A stretch of DNA of 64,000 nt, taken from assembly GCA_921293015.1 (NCBI GenBank), contig OV121095.1, forward strand, positions 34,073,484-34,137,483, given 5' to 3'. Under the pieces are notes generated by a model that was not told the DNA's origin, searched no databases, and saw nothing but the letters and a program-made list of their open reading frames with translations. Both the position numbers and the translations under genes were made by a program. Below are positions 24,462 through 35,887 of this stretch, in pieces; the first letter of the stretch is position 1; every line of letters starts with the position of its first letter. Origin of the DNA: Phorcus lineatus. Lineage: Eukaryota; Mollusca; Gastropoda; Trochida; Trochidae.

Positions 24462-24688
24462 GTGATAATTTTGATATTATGGACTGAAACATACATTTGT
24501 CATTCAATTTCACAATGCTGAAGTTTTAAGTATTCCACCTTTCATGTTAAAGCCTGGGTTCGAATCCAAGTTCAGACACTAAAACTTTGTAACCAGAGCC
24601 GTTAACTATTTTTATGCCCTTCATTAACATTGAACACTCAGGTTTACAAAAAGGTACCTGAACACGTGAAGGTCTTATTCTTTATGGT
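24462..24688 (+). mobile_element. Probable tRNA-type SINE remnant
   Basis: About 225 bp present in unit A but missing from the paralogous site in unit B (near 43,235), which looks like an empty site. It contains a perfect Pol III B box, GGTTCGAATCC (24,557-24,567), inside a CTGGG/CCAAG T-arm-like stem. I could not find a convincing A box or a complete tRNA fold, so an old, eroded SINE is more likely than a tRNA gene. Confidence 0.4.
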
Positions 24689-25974
24689 CGAGCAAAATAC
24701 TATTCGTTCAGGATTAAAATGATATTTTTGCACTTTGAACATGCTGTAGCGTGAATAATTCATCATTTTATATTCCATACGAATGTTGTTTATCAATCGT
24801 GTACTTTAAAATCTCTGGGTTAAATTCATGTTCCTAAAAGCTCTATTTGATACAAGCAGTGTTCTTCACATTCAATGTTCTTTCTCACTGTTAGATGAAA
24901 GGTTCAAGATGTAACTGATTGATGGTGCCGAGTTGTCATTTCTTTTCACATACGACATTGAGGTAACTATGGTGATTTACAAAGTTTACTTTTGAAATCA
25001 ATATGCAGTAGAGAAAAACATCAAAAAGACTGGAAATGAAAAATGAAACAACTTTCTCTTCAAAGCATGACTCGCGCCAGTCTCCATCATTGCTCAATTT
25101 TAGTCTTTCAGTGTAGCTTCACATCATATTTGTTTGAATGCAGCGCATTCTTTTGTAATTATTTCTGGAAAGACTGTAGAGTTATATAAAAGGTGAGGAA
25201 GCACTGCAAGGCTTAAAATTGCCAATGATCTGAAATGGTGCGAATTATGCCTTGTTAGGAACATTGTGTACAGACTTGCCAAATGTGAAACCTAGAAACG
25301 TGACTTAACATGTAAAGGGAGGGAACATTAAATCCTTTGTCTTCACACTGCTTTCATATTCATAATTAATAGTACGTAAATCTACCGAAATTACTGTAAT
25401 CTGATGTTATATTGTAACCACAGAGAATAATTACAATCATTTAGTACCTAAACTATTTATTGCCGTCCTTGTGGATTGTTTTATCGTTTGACTAACAGCA
25501 ACTACGACCTTTAGATAATGCAAATAAAATCGTATTTATTTGGTCATACACATATTGTGCTATTAAATACATTATGGTTTGCAGATATTTGGTCAATAAT
25601 TCCTTTTTTTATAGTGTTATTGAAAGGCATCGTTATGTTTGTAGTTTCACATATGCATGACATCATTGTGTGAACTATGCTAAGAATCGATCATCATATA
25701 AAGGAAAGAAATCATATAGTTTCGAAAAAGTATTTTTATTTCAAATTTCTTTTTCTTAAAAACAGATTTATGGAAACCTTTGTCTTAAAAGGCAGTTAGA
25801 ACAGACTAGATTGACAATGATAAACAAAATAAACTTACAACTATGGATATATATGTATACCATGACTTCCTGAATTTGCTTTATTTACCAACGAAGAGAT
25901 GTGAATGGACACATAAAAGGTTTGACTTTCAGGCACACCGAAAGTGATATAAAGAATATTGCCTAAATCTGTAA
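24689..25974 (+). repeat. Unit A interior, no gene
   Basis: 24,690-24,770 matches 43,250-43,320 (AGGATTAAAATGATATTTTTG-like, CTTTGAACATG(C/G)TGTAG). 24,890-25,090 matches 45,325-45,560 (TGATTGATGGTGCCGAGTTG, ATGGTGATTTACAAAGTTT). No coding signal. Confidence 0.55.
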
Positions 25975-26260
25975 TCGGTTTCTCTAGATCCACTTATTTG
26001 TCAGGTCCAACCTCATTGTATTCTGGCTGTCCACTCAGTCTAGTTTCGGTCACTGAGTGCCCAGTTAGAGTCTCGACTGGTCAATCAGAGTGAAAGTCTT
26101 CTCTGACCACGTATCTAGGGCATTGAGATGAGGAAGCCAATAAGACAAGTTATATTCTGAGTGGACCATCATCCAGCGTATCCAAGAGCTATATGACTAT
26201 TCTGACCATAACATGGACACTAGATGATCGATGTGTTGCAGCTTATTGAATTGGAGATGG
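25975..26260 (+). repeat. Module delta, copy 1
   Basis: Features are TTGTCAGGTCCAACCTC, GGCTGTCCACT, CACTGAGTGCCCAGT, CTGACCAC, GAGATGAGGAAG, TGAGTGGACCATC and CTAGATGATCGA. Similar series occur inverted at 48,720-48,955, direct at 61,055-61,380, and in part at 46,340-46,450. It is rich in TGACCA/TGGTCA words like module beta. Class unknown. Confidence 0.6.
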
Positions 26261-27200
26261 AACTGAGTGACCTTTGCATTGAGAGAGTGTAATCCTCTTA
26301 TATCACATTGGAATTTGACTCTTTAAAATTTATATAAAAAGTAGGATACATGTTTTTCAATACAAATTAAACACTGCAAAAAGCCTTTCCCAACTGAAAT
26401 GTGGTGCACGTTATTATACGCTGAAAAGACTGGTTTCTTAATGTATCTTACATCTAGTCTGGTATGATATGCCTTGTAACAAAATATTTGCTAGTTTGGA
26501 AATTATTAAACTTAAACAAATGGAATTGCTTCTAATATTAAATTTTGTTAAGAAAATTGATATGTCATTTTAGAGATAGAGAAAGACTTTCACATTTGTA
26601 AAGGATAGTTGACAAAATGGTAAACCCCTTTTATCCAATGTGTATATTAAATAAAGCATTTTATGATCACAAAATTATAGATACAGAAGCATCTTATCAT
26701 AAAACTGAAAATATCTACATCATAATATTGCATTCACAACAAAAGGTAAATGTTGGTTGTTTATAGAATAGGGCCTCATTTGTAATAAAAGCCTAAAAAT
26801 CATTTCAATTGCTAAAATTATTTATAACATGTTTTCCAAAGAAATTTGATAAAATCCAGATTCATTATTTGAATAACTGTACTTGCTGAATCAGTAATAT
26901 CATACTCTGATGATGTGTGTGAAAATACAATATTCCGTTCGGATGTGCTACAATGTACAGTCTTGGATAAATCTTTCGTTGTTGTTGTTGTCATGGCAAG
27001 TTTGTATGAATTTACAGAATAAATACATTAAGAAAGCTGTTAAGTTGACCTTTTTAGTAATGAGAAGCCTGATAAAATACACAAACACGGCAGATCTCGA
27101 ATCAAAGTAATGAGCGGTTTTAAGTTTCAGTTCTCAAATGTTAGTAAATATTTGGACTGGTGTGTAAAGATCTATTTTCAGAAAATGGGGTTGAAATCGA
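26261..27200 (+). repeat. Unit A, right end
   Basis: Collinear with 46,440-47,200: ATATAAAAAGTAGGATACAT with ATGTAAAAAGGAGGCTAAAT, the GTTGT(C)ATGGCAA block at 26,985 with 47,062, TACATTAAGAAAGCTGTTA with TACATTAAGAAAACTGTTA, and CAGATCT. Similarity fades at about 27,125, taken as the end of unit A. Confidence 0.6.
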
Positions 27201-28279
27201 ATCGACCATATCTCATCACAATATTGATAAAAGCATATGCATGTGTTGTTATTGTTAAAACCACTTTCAACCCCTCGTTGTCCTTCTGACATCTATAATT
27301 TCTAAAATAATTTATGTTTAATTTACTCGGGCCCTTGTCTTGTTCTCATTCACAATATCTATATTGGTAATCTGCTGTAGCAACGAAACCAAATTTCCTT
27401 CTGCTGAAAATTAAAACTGTTTAAAGAAAATATCTAAAAATAATTACTTAAGAATAATGAATTTTCCTTCCCGAAGATATATGTTAAATTGGTAATAAAA
27501 ATATATCAATGATAAACTTACACAATTGCCACTAGGATAGCCACCAACGAAAAAATTATAACAGCTCAGTAGCTTCTATTCTATGTGAAATTTTAAGATT
27601 CCACGCTGGATAGCAATTAAATGTCGTTCGTAAGCATTTCTATTTCTCAGGAGTTGTCACATTTCATTCATAACCAAAATTGCTGGTCGCATCATCATTA
27701 GACTATGATCTTTTTTTGGTCTACCTAGACAAGGGTCGATTTTTTCGTCTGGACCCACATTTGGTCAAACTACTGGTTAAAAGCAAAATCGAAATTTTCA
27801 TTAGCCGCAATCAAATGAAATTACTTTTCCCGTTAAAAATTCAATAAACAACATCACATTTTTTGCAAATGGTTTGATGATGAAATACTTTTTTGACAAT
27901 GTGATTTAACTTTTCCACCAACAATATTTATGACGTCAATACTCGAGTGACTGATGCAAAATCGGGAAATATGTTCTTGTCCGGCCTCTGTCGCGCACCG
28001 TTCTCTTGATTAGCAAACTAGAACTCAATTGGACAGATAAAATACTACCAAATATTTACACAATGAATATCAATGTATATCCGGGAAAAGTTACAAAGGA
28101 AAAGGAATCAACTGACATTCATTGATTTTTGTCATGCAAACCACACTCAACATTTTTACATGCAATACTTTGGTTGCTTGTCACGCTCAGGATCACATCA
28201 CTATGAAAATAAAAACTTCTTCACAATTTTCACTGACAGATTGATTTGTGATGGTAGTAAGTCAAAGAATTCAACAACA
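27201..28279. other. Gene-less interval between units A and B
   Basis: About 1.1 kb of AT-rich DNA. Short frames are present but resemble no family known to me. No match to other parts of the window was seen. Confidence 0.5.
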
Positions 28280-28515
28280 TTGAACCAACGATAAGTAAAA
28301 CAGCCATGCCCTTCTTCAGAAATGATCTAAACACGTACCTGGCCATAGGAATATTCAAGACATGGTCTCTTAGATTAAATTCAGTCCTGCTTCAGAATTA
28401 ACATACCGTAATTTGAAAGCCTGCCACTTTACAGAAATTGCCTCGGATCTTCGACGCTTTCACAAGTTGTTCTATTATAGAACAAGCCATGTATTAAATA
28501 AAAAATGGTAAACAT
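28280..28515 (+). repeat. Module alpha, copy 3 (start of unit B)
   Basis: GTACCTGGCCATAGGAATAT, TTAGATTAAATTCAGTCC, GCTTCAGAATTAACA, GAAATTGCCTCGGATCTT and GAACAAGCCATG align with 6,460-6,640 and 1,505-1,690 in order. Confidence 0.65.
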
Positions 28516-28775
28516 AATTTTCTCAGCACCGCTAGTATTTGACCATCAGTCAAGGATGTGATAGATTTTGGTAAATTTAAAAAACATTGGGTTTTTTTTA
28601 TCACAAACAAGACCATAATTGTTATAGTCAAATTCTTTTTGACACTAATGTTTCAACACAGAGGAATGTAAGTGCATATGATATTTTTGCGTTTCTTTGA
28701 AGTGTTAATTACAGAAATATGTTGAGCTAAACCACTGTTCATGTTGCACTTCAACCAATCCGAGATCCAAATTAA

Positions 28776-29900
28776 AAAATAGAGCCATGGGCTCTGTAGC
28801 TCATCAGACTTTTGATAGAAATAGGTGTTTGGGTTTAGACCATGGGGTCATGGGCAGTGTAGGAAAGATAGCCTGTCCCAACGTCCGAGTTATTCACAAT
28901 CAAATAAAAAAGGGCCATTGCCCATTTGGGGTCAAGGGGTCACCGAACCTACAATTCAGAATCCCCATTGTCCAAGGAGTCTACACACAACTATTAAGCT
29001 ATCAAGACCTTTTGGAACTGGAGAAGAAGATGAAAGTAGGATTTTAAGGTTTCGACCCCTGTGACCCCATTTGGGGTCAAGTGGTCACCAAACCTACAAT
29101 TTAGAATCCAGTGTCCAAGGAGTCTTCACACAATTTTTCAGCTCTCTAGACCTTTTGGAACTAGGGAAAAAGATGAAATTAGGTTTTTTAGGTTTTGACC
29201 CCTGTGACCCCATTTGGGATCATGGGGTCACCAAACCTACAATTTAGAATCCCCGTTGGCCAAGGAGTCTACACACACCTTTTCAGCTCTCTAGACCTTT
29301 TGGAACTGGAGAAGAAGATGAAAATAGGTTTTTCAGGTTTTGACCCCTGTGACCCCATTTGGGGTCATGGGGTCACCAAACCTACAATTTAGAATCCCCA
29401 TTGCCCAAGGAGTCTACACACAACTATTCAGCTCTCTGGACCTTTTGGAACTGGAGAAAAAGATGAAAATAGGTTTTTCATGTTTTTAACCCTCTGACCT
29501 CATTTGAGGTCATGGGGTCACAAAATCTACAATTTAGAATCCCTATTGGCCAAGAAGTATACACACAACTTTTCAGCTCTCTGGACCTTTTGGAACTGGA
29601 GAAGAAGATTAAAATAGATTTTTAAGGTTTTGACCCTTGTGACCCCATTTGGTGTCATGGGGTCACGAAATCTACAATTTAGAATCCCCATTTGCCAAGG
29701 AGTATGCACATAAAATTTCAGCTCTCTAGAGTCATTGGTTCTGGAGAAGAAGTCGAAAAAGTGAAAAGTTTACGGATGGACGGACGGACGGATGGACGGA
29801 CGGATGGACGGATGGACGGACGGATGGACGGATGGACGGACGCCGGACGCCATGCCATGCCATAAGCCCATCGGGTCTTTCAGACCTGATGAGCTAAAAA
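28776..29900 (+). mobile_element. Repeat element with 145-bp internal units and GGAC/GGAT tract
   Basis: It starts with a palindromic AGAGCCATGGGCTCT and TAGCTCATCAG. Six units of about 145 bp follow, phased by ACCCCATTTGGGGTC at 28,921, 29,066, 29,209, 29,354, 29,499 and 29,644. Then come a GGACGGACGGAT microsatellite (29,773-29,843), GACGCCGGACGCCATGCC and the mirror end CCTGATGAGCTAAAAA. The ends form a short inverted repeat, TAGCTCATCAG. An inverted, shorter copy lies at 36,691-37,376. It looks like a non-autonomous DNA transposon of a kind common in mollusc genomes (from memory); superfamily not assigned. Frames through the units are repeat artefacts. Confidence 0.75.
29773..29843. repeat. 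GGAC/GGAT microsatellite
   Basis: An irregular tetranucleotide run of GGAC and GGAT inside the element, at its right end. The mirrored run GTCC/ATCC is at 36,742-36,790 in the inverted copy. Confidence 0.9.
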
Positions 29901-32900
29901 TTAAAAGACACTTTAATATAGATTCCTTTTATTATAAAGGTTGGAAGATATGCTTGTTGGGTATGTGTTGATCGTGTGTTAATTAATCTTTTAATGTAAG
30001 AACAAACTTTGAGGCAAAGTAAAAATTATTATAAATCTAACCATATAGATTTCGATGGGTACACATTAGACGTAAATTGATTTCATGAATTTACCAACTA
30101 GTACTCTTTTTAACATTTGTAATTGTCTTATCAATATAAGTAAATATGATTTACAATTATGTTATATATGTTGTAGCAATTTTGATATTAGACAGATTTA
30201 AAAAGGTCGTTTCAGGACACTGAAAGATTGAATAATGAAGAAAAGAAAGATTTCTTCTTTTTTTAAATGTAACATTTGTGACCTTTACTTCCTATTCAGG
30301 AGAAATTATTTCAAAAATTTAAAAATTTAGGCAGAGAACACTTGATGTCAATTTTTCATAACTCACAATAAAGAAGTCTGAATCAGGAAAATCTTTAATT
30401 TCTAAGATGTATAACCGCAAGATAAACCCATTTTGTATAATTAATATAAAAGATATGACAATTCTTATCCTTTACAAATGTTACATTCTTTAGCAATTGG
30501 TCACTCATTTAGTCAACTAACAAAACAAAAGTAACAGCCTCATTCAGTGACCAATTACTGACAACACTAGATATATGGCTAGCCTAATTTCAAAGTCTAT
30601 TCTATGAACTGGATCACTTAAGCACCTGCTCCCAGGAGTTAAGAGAACACTCCGAAAATACTGGGCAGCTATTGATCACTCTCTGTCTCTATCATGCAAC
30701 TGCGATCTGAGATCTGGCTTCTCATATCCCAAGTCTTGATTTTGCATATATGTTGAATTTATTTTGAATTGGAAAGTCATTATCTTCTATCATCAGTCTT
30801 TGTGCTTGCACCATAAGCTGGCCTTCGACATTAACGTTTAACAAAGGTCGTTTTCAAATACACTGCAACTTTAATAGGATGGTTTGGTGACCTTCGCTTG
30901 AAGTTAAAAAAACAACAACACTGTTGTAAGCCCATGTTTTTTATTCAACAACCTTTTTGGCATTGGTAGATGGACATGAAGATGTGAAAGTATGGGTCAG
31001 TTTTCGATTCTAACTATCAGCTAGTTGGCCCTTAGAGACCGTAGTCAATTTCCCATTCAGAATACAACTAGCTAGATTGCTTTTCCAAATTCCTATCTCC
31101 ATTCACTAGATTTTGTGACATTAAACATCTGCTCAGAGAACTACAGACAGCACTTGAAATAACGACTAATCATTAATACCAGTTACTGACCAGTCAATGT
31201 CTGGGTGACTGGATTCAGGTCACCATTGTTGATTATTGATAGCTACGTCGTCAACAAGTTTATGTTACTGAAACGTTAGAAACTGTCATATGTTCTGGTT
31301 TTGGTTAATTCAAATTATATCTAAAAATACTGATATTCTTTTGTTTTAATCTGCTTGTCCGTCCACAAAAAGTTTATATTTTCTTTCCAACAGTTCCCAA
31401 CATAGTTCGAGAGTAATGCAGGGTTTTTTTCAACATAACGCATAAAATATCTGACATTTCAAAATAATTGTCTGGATGTAAAATCACTGACACCCACTGT
31501 CACAACTGTTACCTTAATTATGTCTTCAATTCGACAACTCCAAAGTAAACTCTTTTCGCAGATGTCTTCTTGTATGACAGATTAAACATCCTGAGAGATT
31601 ACATTGAATTGAACGGCTAAGTGTTATGTACGATAAAACCCCCAATAATATCAGCCAATTGCAACAACAGAATGGTTAAATGTGATTTGACCTACCTATG
31701 TTCGTCATTCAGTGTCGTTAAATGTATGAGAACCCCCTTAAAATAAGTACTTGATACATATGTAATTCAAATCTGGTAGATAATCTTGTATCTACAGCAT
31801 GAATCAGCCTTTGAAAGATTATGACACTGTTGAAACTCAGCTTGCCATAACCATACGTCCAAGGACTTTAGCGCTGAAAGATCTTGATATCTTGATATCA
31901 GTTGATGATTTCTTGAAGATCAAGCACCTGATATAGCTTGTCAATAACATACATAAAACACTTTAGCTGGAGGATGTCTCCATATCTTTATTTCTAGCGT
32001 TCCAAAGGGAAGATTAATCGTAGAATTAGTTCTGAAGAAACAAAGCTTGACATTGTCACATACAGGGGCAGATTTTGTCAAATTTGATAATATGCATCTA
32101 CAATTGGTACAAGAGAGTAGCCACTTGATTATGGCCCATATGGAACTGTAGTCGAGATAGGATAATCGAATAAAGATCAGCTAGTAATCTGATACAGGTA
32201 GGTGGTATGGACAAGAAACCATGGATGGAATAAAGTTATAAAATCATTTCACAGGTGACGTCATCATATCATTGTCTCACTCCAACAGTTTTCTAGTTCA
32301 AATAATTGAAGAATACACATAACCTTCAACTATTCATTTAGATTATATTTCAACTTATGTTTCATAAAAACCGACCTAAGTGCATATTGTGTTTTCATGT
32401 TTGAGAGATGTTTGAAATTGAAGCAATACATAGGCTGTCATTATAGAATATTACATTGTTTTAAAACACTGAAATAAGAAAAAACCAATGTAAATCGATC
32501 ACTTAAAATTTTTCGAAAATATTACATTAAAATACATTTCAAAAGCTTTGCTTCTTTTGTGTGTATTGGAGCAGTGTTGTAAATGGATACCTTTTGTTTG
32601 AGATGCCTTTAAAAATAGTAATTAGCAAGTGTTAAAGATAACAGATAATAAAGATTAATCAAAATCTATGCACATTTCTATTCATAAAACGGCGTAAATT
32701 TGACTTGAAAAATCACCCAACCTCCAACTTGTCATTGAAATGTGAATTTTGGAATACATTTCTTATCTTTTGTAAGAAAATATACACCACCATTTGTATG
32801 TTAGTATGAGACCATCTATTGAAAAAAATCGACAGGCCGTTTACTTCATCCACTTGGATATGACATTTTCATAAGTTGTCACACTTTCAATACGTTGTGA

Positions 32901-33057
32901 ATTTGTAATGAAAGTAAAATTTATTTCAATGTCCGGAATTAAATAAATGTCTGCTTTAAGCTATTTCCGAATCATATTTTTTTTCTACAGATGGTACCAA
33001 AAGATTGCATCTTGCATTTCTATTTTTTAAATATCAATAATGGTGGGCATAAAATTT
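29901..33057 (+). repeat. Unit B, left part
   Basis: Paralogous to 6.75-9.95 kb (anchors under unit A): 30,500, 30,626, 31,115, 31,840, 32,010, 32,270. It keeps a single weak copy where A has six 31-bp repeats. No gene detected on either strand; reading frames over 60 codons are absent here. Confidence 0.6.
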
Positions 33058-33118
33058 AGAAACAAATATGAATGCCCTACATTTAATAAAATCTTGTGAT
33101 ACAGTTTGATTTAGTACC
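33058..33118 (+). repeat. Single diverged satellite monomer
   Basis: GAAACAAATATGAATGCCCT followed by a TTTAATAAAATCT stretch and TGTGATACAGTTTGAT aligns along one full monomer of the array at 10,005-17,455 (core AACAAATATGAATTGCCCTA and TGTGATACAGTTGAG). It sits at the expected paralogous position in unit B. Confidence 0.7.
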
Positions 33119-33124
33119 CTCATT

Positions 33125-33400
33125 CCTATGAACTATTGTGTGCAGATGGCGCCACCAGCAATTTGAGACTAATCAATCTTATCCTGAACCTTGATCAGTA
33201 AAAATGCCAGCTCAGCAGAAAAAAATGGACCAACTGGAATAGCCCAGTGGATTGATCAAGTTAATGTTTGCCGAACGTGAACTATGAGATGGAGAATGTG
33301 TGAAGAGGAAACAGAATGCAAACTGAGATTCTGAACTCTTGTAATTCAATTTGTAGGTTCCAGTTTGAATACTCGAGCGACTAGAGAGAGCTGAATGTAA
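33125..33400 (+). repeat. Module gamma, copy 4, and its right flank
   Basis: GCAGATGGCGCCACCAGCAA, CTAATCAATCTTATCCTGAA, CCAACTGGAATAGCC and GAGATGGAGAATGTGTGAAG identify gamma. The flank after 33,300 (GAGGAAACAGAATGCAAACT, TTTGTAGGTTCCAGTTTGAA) matches 17,490-17,560, just right of the satellite in unit A, so A has lost most of this gamma copy. Confidence 0.65.
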
Positions 33401-33634
33401 TAAATTGATGCGTCTACATGAAACTTTCTATACACAAACAGTTTGATAAAGAGGGACTATGATGTTAAAAAAGATTTCATTTTTATTTCATTGATTTTTG
33501 TAGATCTAATATAAACTAAAGTATTGTTTCCACACACTCTCATCTATGAAATTTAACAGTATGCTTCAAAAACTTATAACATAGTTAACTATATATTTAA
33601 AAAAGGAGAGTAGGTTTCTCACGTGAAGGAAAGT

Positions 33635-33712
33635 TATATATAAGAAAGAGTAAAAATCGGAAGTTCTACAGGATCCAGTCGAACCATCCGATGTTTACTC
33701 TTTCTTATATAT
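33635..33712. repeat. Perfect-stem hairpin ahead of a TA run
   Basis: The left arm (33,635-33,666; AAGAAAGAGTAAAAATCGGA) and right arm (33,681-33,712) are inverted copies around a 14-base loop, and the right arm runs directly into (TA)n. Architecture resembles 60,421-60,596. Confidence 0.8.
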
Positions 33713-33738
33713 ATATATATATATTTACCATATTTACC

Positions 33739-33800
<62 letters not shown>
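33706..33800. repeat. TA microsatellite, left flank of the Penelope element
   Basis: TA dinucleotide runs at 33,706-33,725 and 33,739-33,800, interrupted by two TTTACCATA words. The right flank at 35,139-35,160 has a shorter TA run and then ATGGTAAAT, the reverse complement of ATTTACCAT. Confidence 0.9.
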
Positions 33801-33803
<3 letters not shown>

Positions 33804-33875
33804 ATATTTGAAAAAGAGTTCACAAGTATACAGTATTATATATTCAAAGACAAAAAATGACACATAGCCATCATT

Positions 33876-33909
33876 ACTCCAACATGTTTCATTGATATCT
33901 TCAGGGAGT
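33876..33909 (-). other. Hammerhead-like core in the Penelope tail (left arm)
   Basis: Reverse-complement copy of the motif at 35,072-35,105, identical in all core positions, on the strand that carries the endonuclease frame. It lies downstream of that frame, where a tail ribozyme would be expected. Confidence 0.35.
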
Positions 33910-34036
33910 CTTACAAAAACAGTTATGACGTTATGATGTCACAATGTAATTGACATAACAATGGTATGACGTCACAATATAGCAAGTGGTAGGATGGACA
34001 CAATATGTTATTATTCTTAAGCATTAAGTTGAGGTT

Positions 34037-34772
34037 TTAACATTTTAATGAAAAGTCTTCTTTCAACTGACGCATTATTCTATCATTTGTATCCATTTTG
34101 TAGAATGGGAATATTTTGAATTTAATGTCTTTGTCTTTTGCACATGTATCCAAGTGGGCACTAAGTGGTATACAACGTGTCTCAGGACATTTTATTTGTT
34201 GTTTATGGACGCGGACTCTGTCTCTGAGGCACTCAGTTTGTCCAATATATTCACCGGAACATCCTTGACATATAATGACATATATGACATGTTTTGCTGC
34301 ACAATCAATATTGGAGCGCACATAAAATCTCTCGTTTCTGTTTATGAATTTTATACTGGAATTTTCAAAAATATATGGACATGTTCCACAATTACCTCTG
34401 TTACATTTAGAAACTCTGTACTCTGGAGAGGTAGTGTTTGAGTCAAATCTTGCCTTAGTTAAGCACTGCTTTAAATTTTTACTTTGGCGTTTACTTTTGA
34501 TAAAATTAACATTATCAATTATTTTGGACATTTTTTCATCACACATGAGAATAGGTGTGTTTTGTCTAATACTCTGGAACATATCTGGATTGAGTGGATT
34601 ATGTGTTGAGACATATGCAATATCAATTGTTTCAGATTTCTCTTTCTTCCTTACTGTTAAGAGTTCTCTTCTTTTGATGGATTTTGCTTTATTGATTCCA
34701 TCCTCAACCAGAAACGGCGGGTATCCTCTTTTATGAAGCAACACTTTTATAAACATAAAATAAACAAATAAA
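34037..34772 (-). pseudogene. Penelope-like GIY-YIG endonuclease fragment
   Basis: In intact Penelope-like elements this region follows the reverse transcriptase and nicks target DNA. The open frame extends to an ATG at 34,864 (275 codons), but about its first 31 codons read antisense through the right inverted arm and are not element protein. Visible parts, in 275-residue numbering: the linker with KVLLHKRGYPP (40-50) and a YVSTHNP block (84-90); a CNRGNCGTC knuckle (154-162, C-x4-C-x2-C); the GIY-YIG signature HVIYVIIC with EYIGQT (192-210); and downstream RDRVRVH (214-220). Length and order fit the C-terminal third of the family's protein. With no reverse transcriptase, it cannot support its own movement. 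Confidence 0.85.
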
Positions 34773-35071
34773 CATAAACAACAAATAAAATGTCCTGAGA
34801 CACGTTGTATACCACTTAGTGCCCACTTGGATACATGTGCAAAAGACACAGACATTAAATTCAAAATATTCCCATTCTACAAAATGGATACAAATGATAG
34901 AATAATGCGTCAGTTGAAAGAAGACTTTTTCATTAAAATGTTAAAACCTCAACTTAATGCTTAAGAATAATAACATATTGTGTCCATCCTACCACTTGCT
35001 ATATTGTGACGTCATACCATTGTTATGTCAATTATATTGTGACATCATAACGTCATAACTGTTTTTGTAAG

Positions 35072-35105
35072 ACTCCCTGAAGATATCAATGAAACATGTT
35101 GGAGT
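35072..35105 (+). other. Hammerhead-like core in the Penelope tail (right arm)
   Basis: ACTCC (35,072-35,076) pairs with GGAGT (35,101-35,105) and encloses CTGAAGA (35,077-35,083), seven bases, then GAAACATGTT. CTGAAGA fits the hammerhead CTGANGA box, GAA plus a self-complementary ACATGT fits GAAA with a minimal stem III, and the next T could be the cleavage-site base. Penelope-like elements are reported to carry hammerhead motifs with very short stem III. Weak point: the 7-nt stem II region shows no clear pairing. Confidence 0.35.
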
Positions 35106-35160
35106 AATGATGGCTATGTGTCATTTTTTGTCTTTGAATATATATATATATATGGTAAAT

Positions 35161-35640
35161 GCTGAAAGTTGCTTTTTAAAAATATTTCTAATTGCATGAC
35201 GAATGTTTGAATAATCTATACAATTCGATCCAAGCTGATTTGGTGAAAACCGGAAATTTTAAAGAAATGCATTTAATGTGTTACTTTTACCCTTTGGACC
35301 TTCCTTTCTCAAACGATTCCTCATCCCTTAACTCCTTATAGTTACTTTTAGAGAAACACCAACATCCATTTTACAAATACTTATGAATTTGACATCACTT
35401 ATAGATAGATTGCTGTGACAGAAAAAAAGTCGAAAAACTTTTAACCAGCTCTATTCAAAGACATAAAGGAAATAAAAAAAGATCTATTTTAATCATAAAT
35501 GATCAACGGGATACAATGTTTTCTAATTCAGATAAGTTTTAGTGATACAGTTAAACCAAGACATCAGTTGCACCTATTATTCAAATATCTCTACAGGTAT
35601 CATGTGAGATTGGAAAGTCTTACCTTGTTTCCAGTGCCTT
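35161..35640 (+). other. Unit B interior, no gene
   Basis: Noncoding. 35,410-35,480 matches 18,735-18,805 in unit A. Otherwise AT-rich with no recognisable element. Confidence 0.5.
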
Positions 35641-35644
35641 AATT

Positions 35645-35802
35645 CCCCATCTCATTGTTCACTGCACCAGCCGGATCGATACTTGTTTAGAAGTTATTCC
35701 AATAGTTTTGTTCTGCTGTGCTGGTATTTATACTAATCAAGATTCAGAGAAAGATTGATTGCTTCCAAACCGTTGTAGACAATGGGTTACAGGGATAAGT
35801 TT
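35645..35802 (-). repeat. Module gamma, copy 5 (inverted)
   Basis: The minus strand reads AATCAATCTTTCTCTGAATC, CCAGCACAGCAGAAC, TTGGAATAAC and TATCGATCC in gamma order. It pairs with the plus copy at 40,863 as its unit-A counterpart at 18,905 pairs with 20,800. Confidence 0.6.
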
Positions 35803-35887
35803 AACAACAATTTATTGCTCGCCCGTGTAACATACTGCAGAGTAATATTTATACGGCGATATTAAACTGAGGTCAAGTAATAGACAG

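Larger units (their letters stand above)
33841..35140 (-). mobile_element. Penelope-like element with inverted 3' arms
   Basis: The left arm (33,841-34,207) and right arm (34,773-35,140) are inverted copies of about 367 bp, around 99% identical by eye. Both are the 3' end of the element: the last codons, the 3' UTR and the tail. Between them lies 565 bp encoding the linker, Cys-rich knuckle and GIY-YIG endonuclease on the minus strand. The reverse transcriptase domain is absent, so this is a heavily 5'-truncated insertion joined to an inverted tail, an arrangement known for Penelope-like elements. High arm identity suggests a young insertion. It lies inside a TA run and is missing from unit A. 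Confidence 0.85.

Noticed and set aside
24540-24580. tRNA gene around GGTTCGAATCC
   Set aside because: No acceptor stem, D arm or A box can be folded upstream, and the segment behaves as an insertion relative to unit B; treated as a SINE remnant.
28787-29709. Frames of 60-86 codons in both strands of the 145-bp-unit element
   Set aside because: 145 is not a multiple of 3, the frames repeat unit by unit, and the inverted copy has the same frames broken differently.
29884-29895. CTGATGAG as a hammerhead box at the end of the 145-bp-unit element
   Set aside because: No GAAA box or stem II partner follows; the word is part of the inverted terminal CTGATGAGCTA end.
34154-34736. Two overlapping plus-strand frames across the Penelope region
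   Set aside because: They lie antisense to the GIY-YIG frame, which carries the recognisable motifs.
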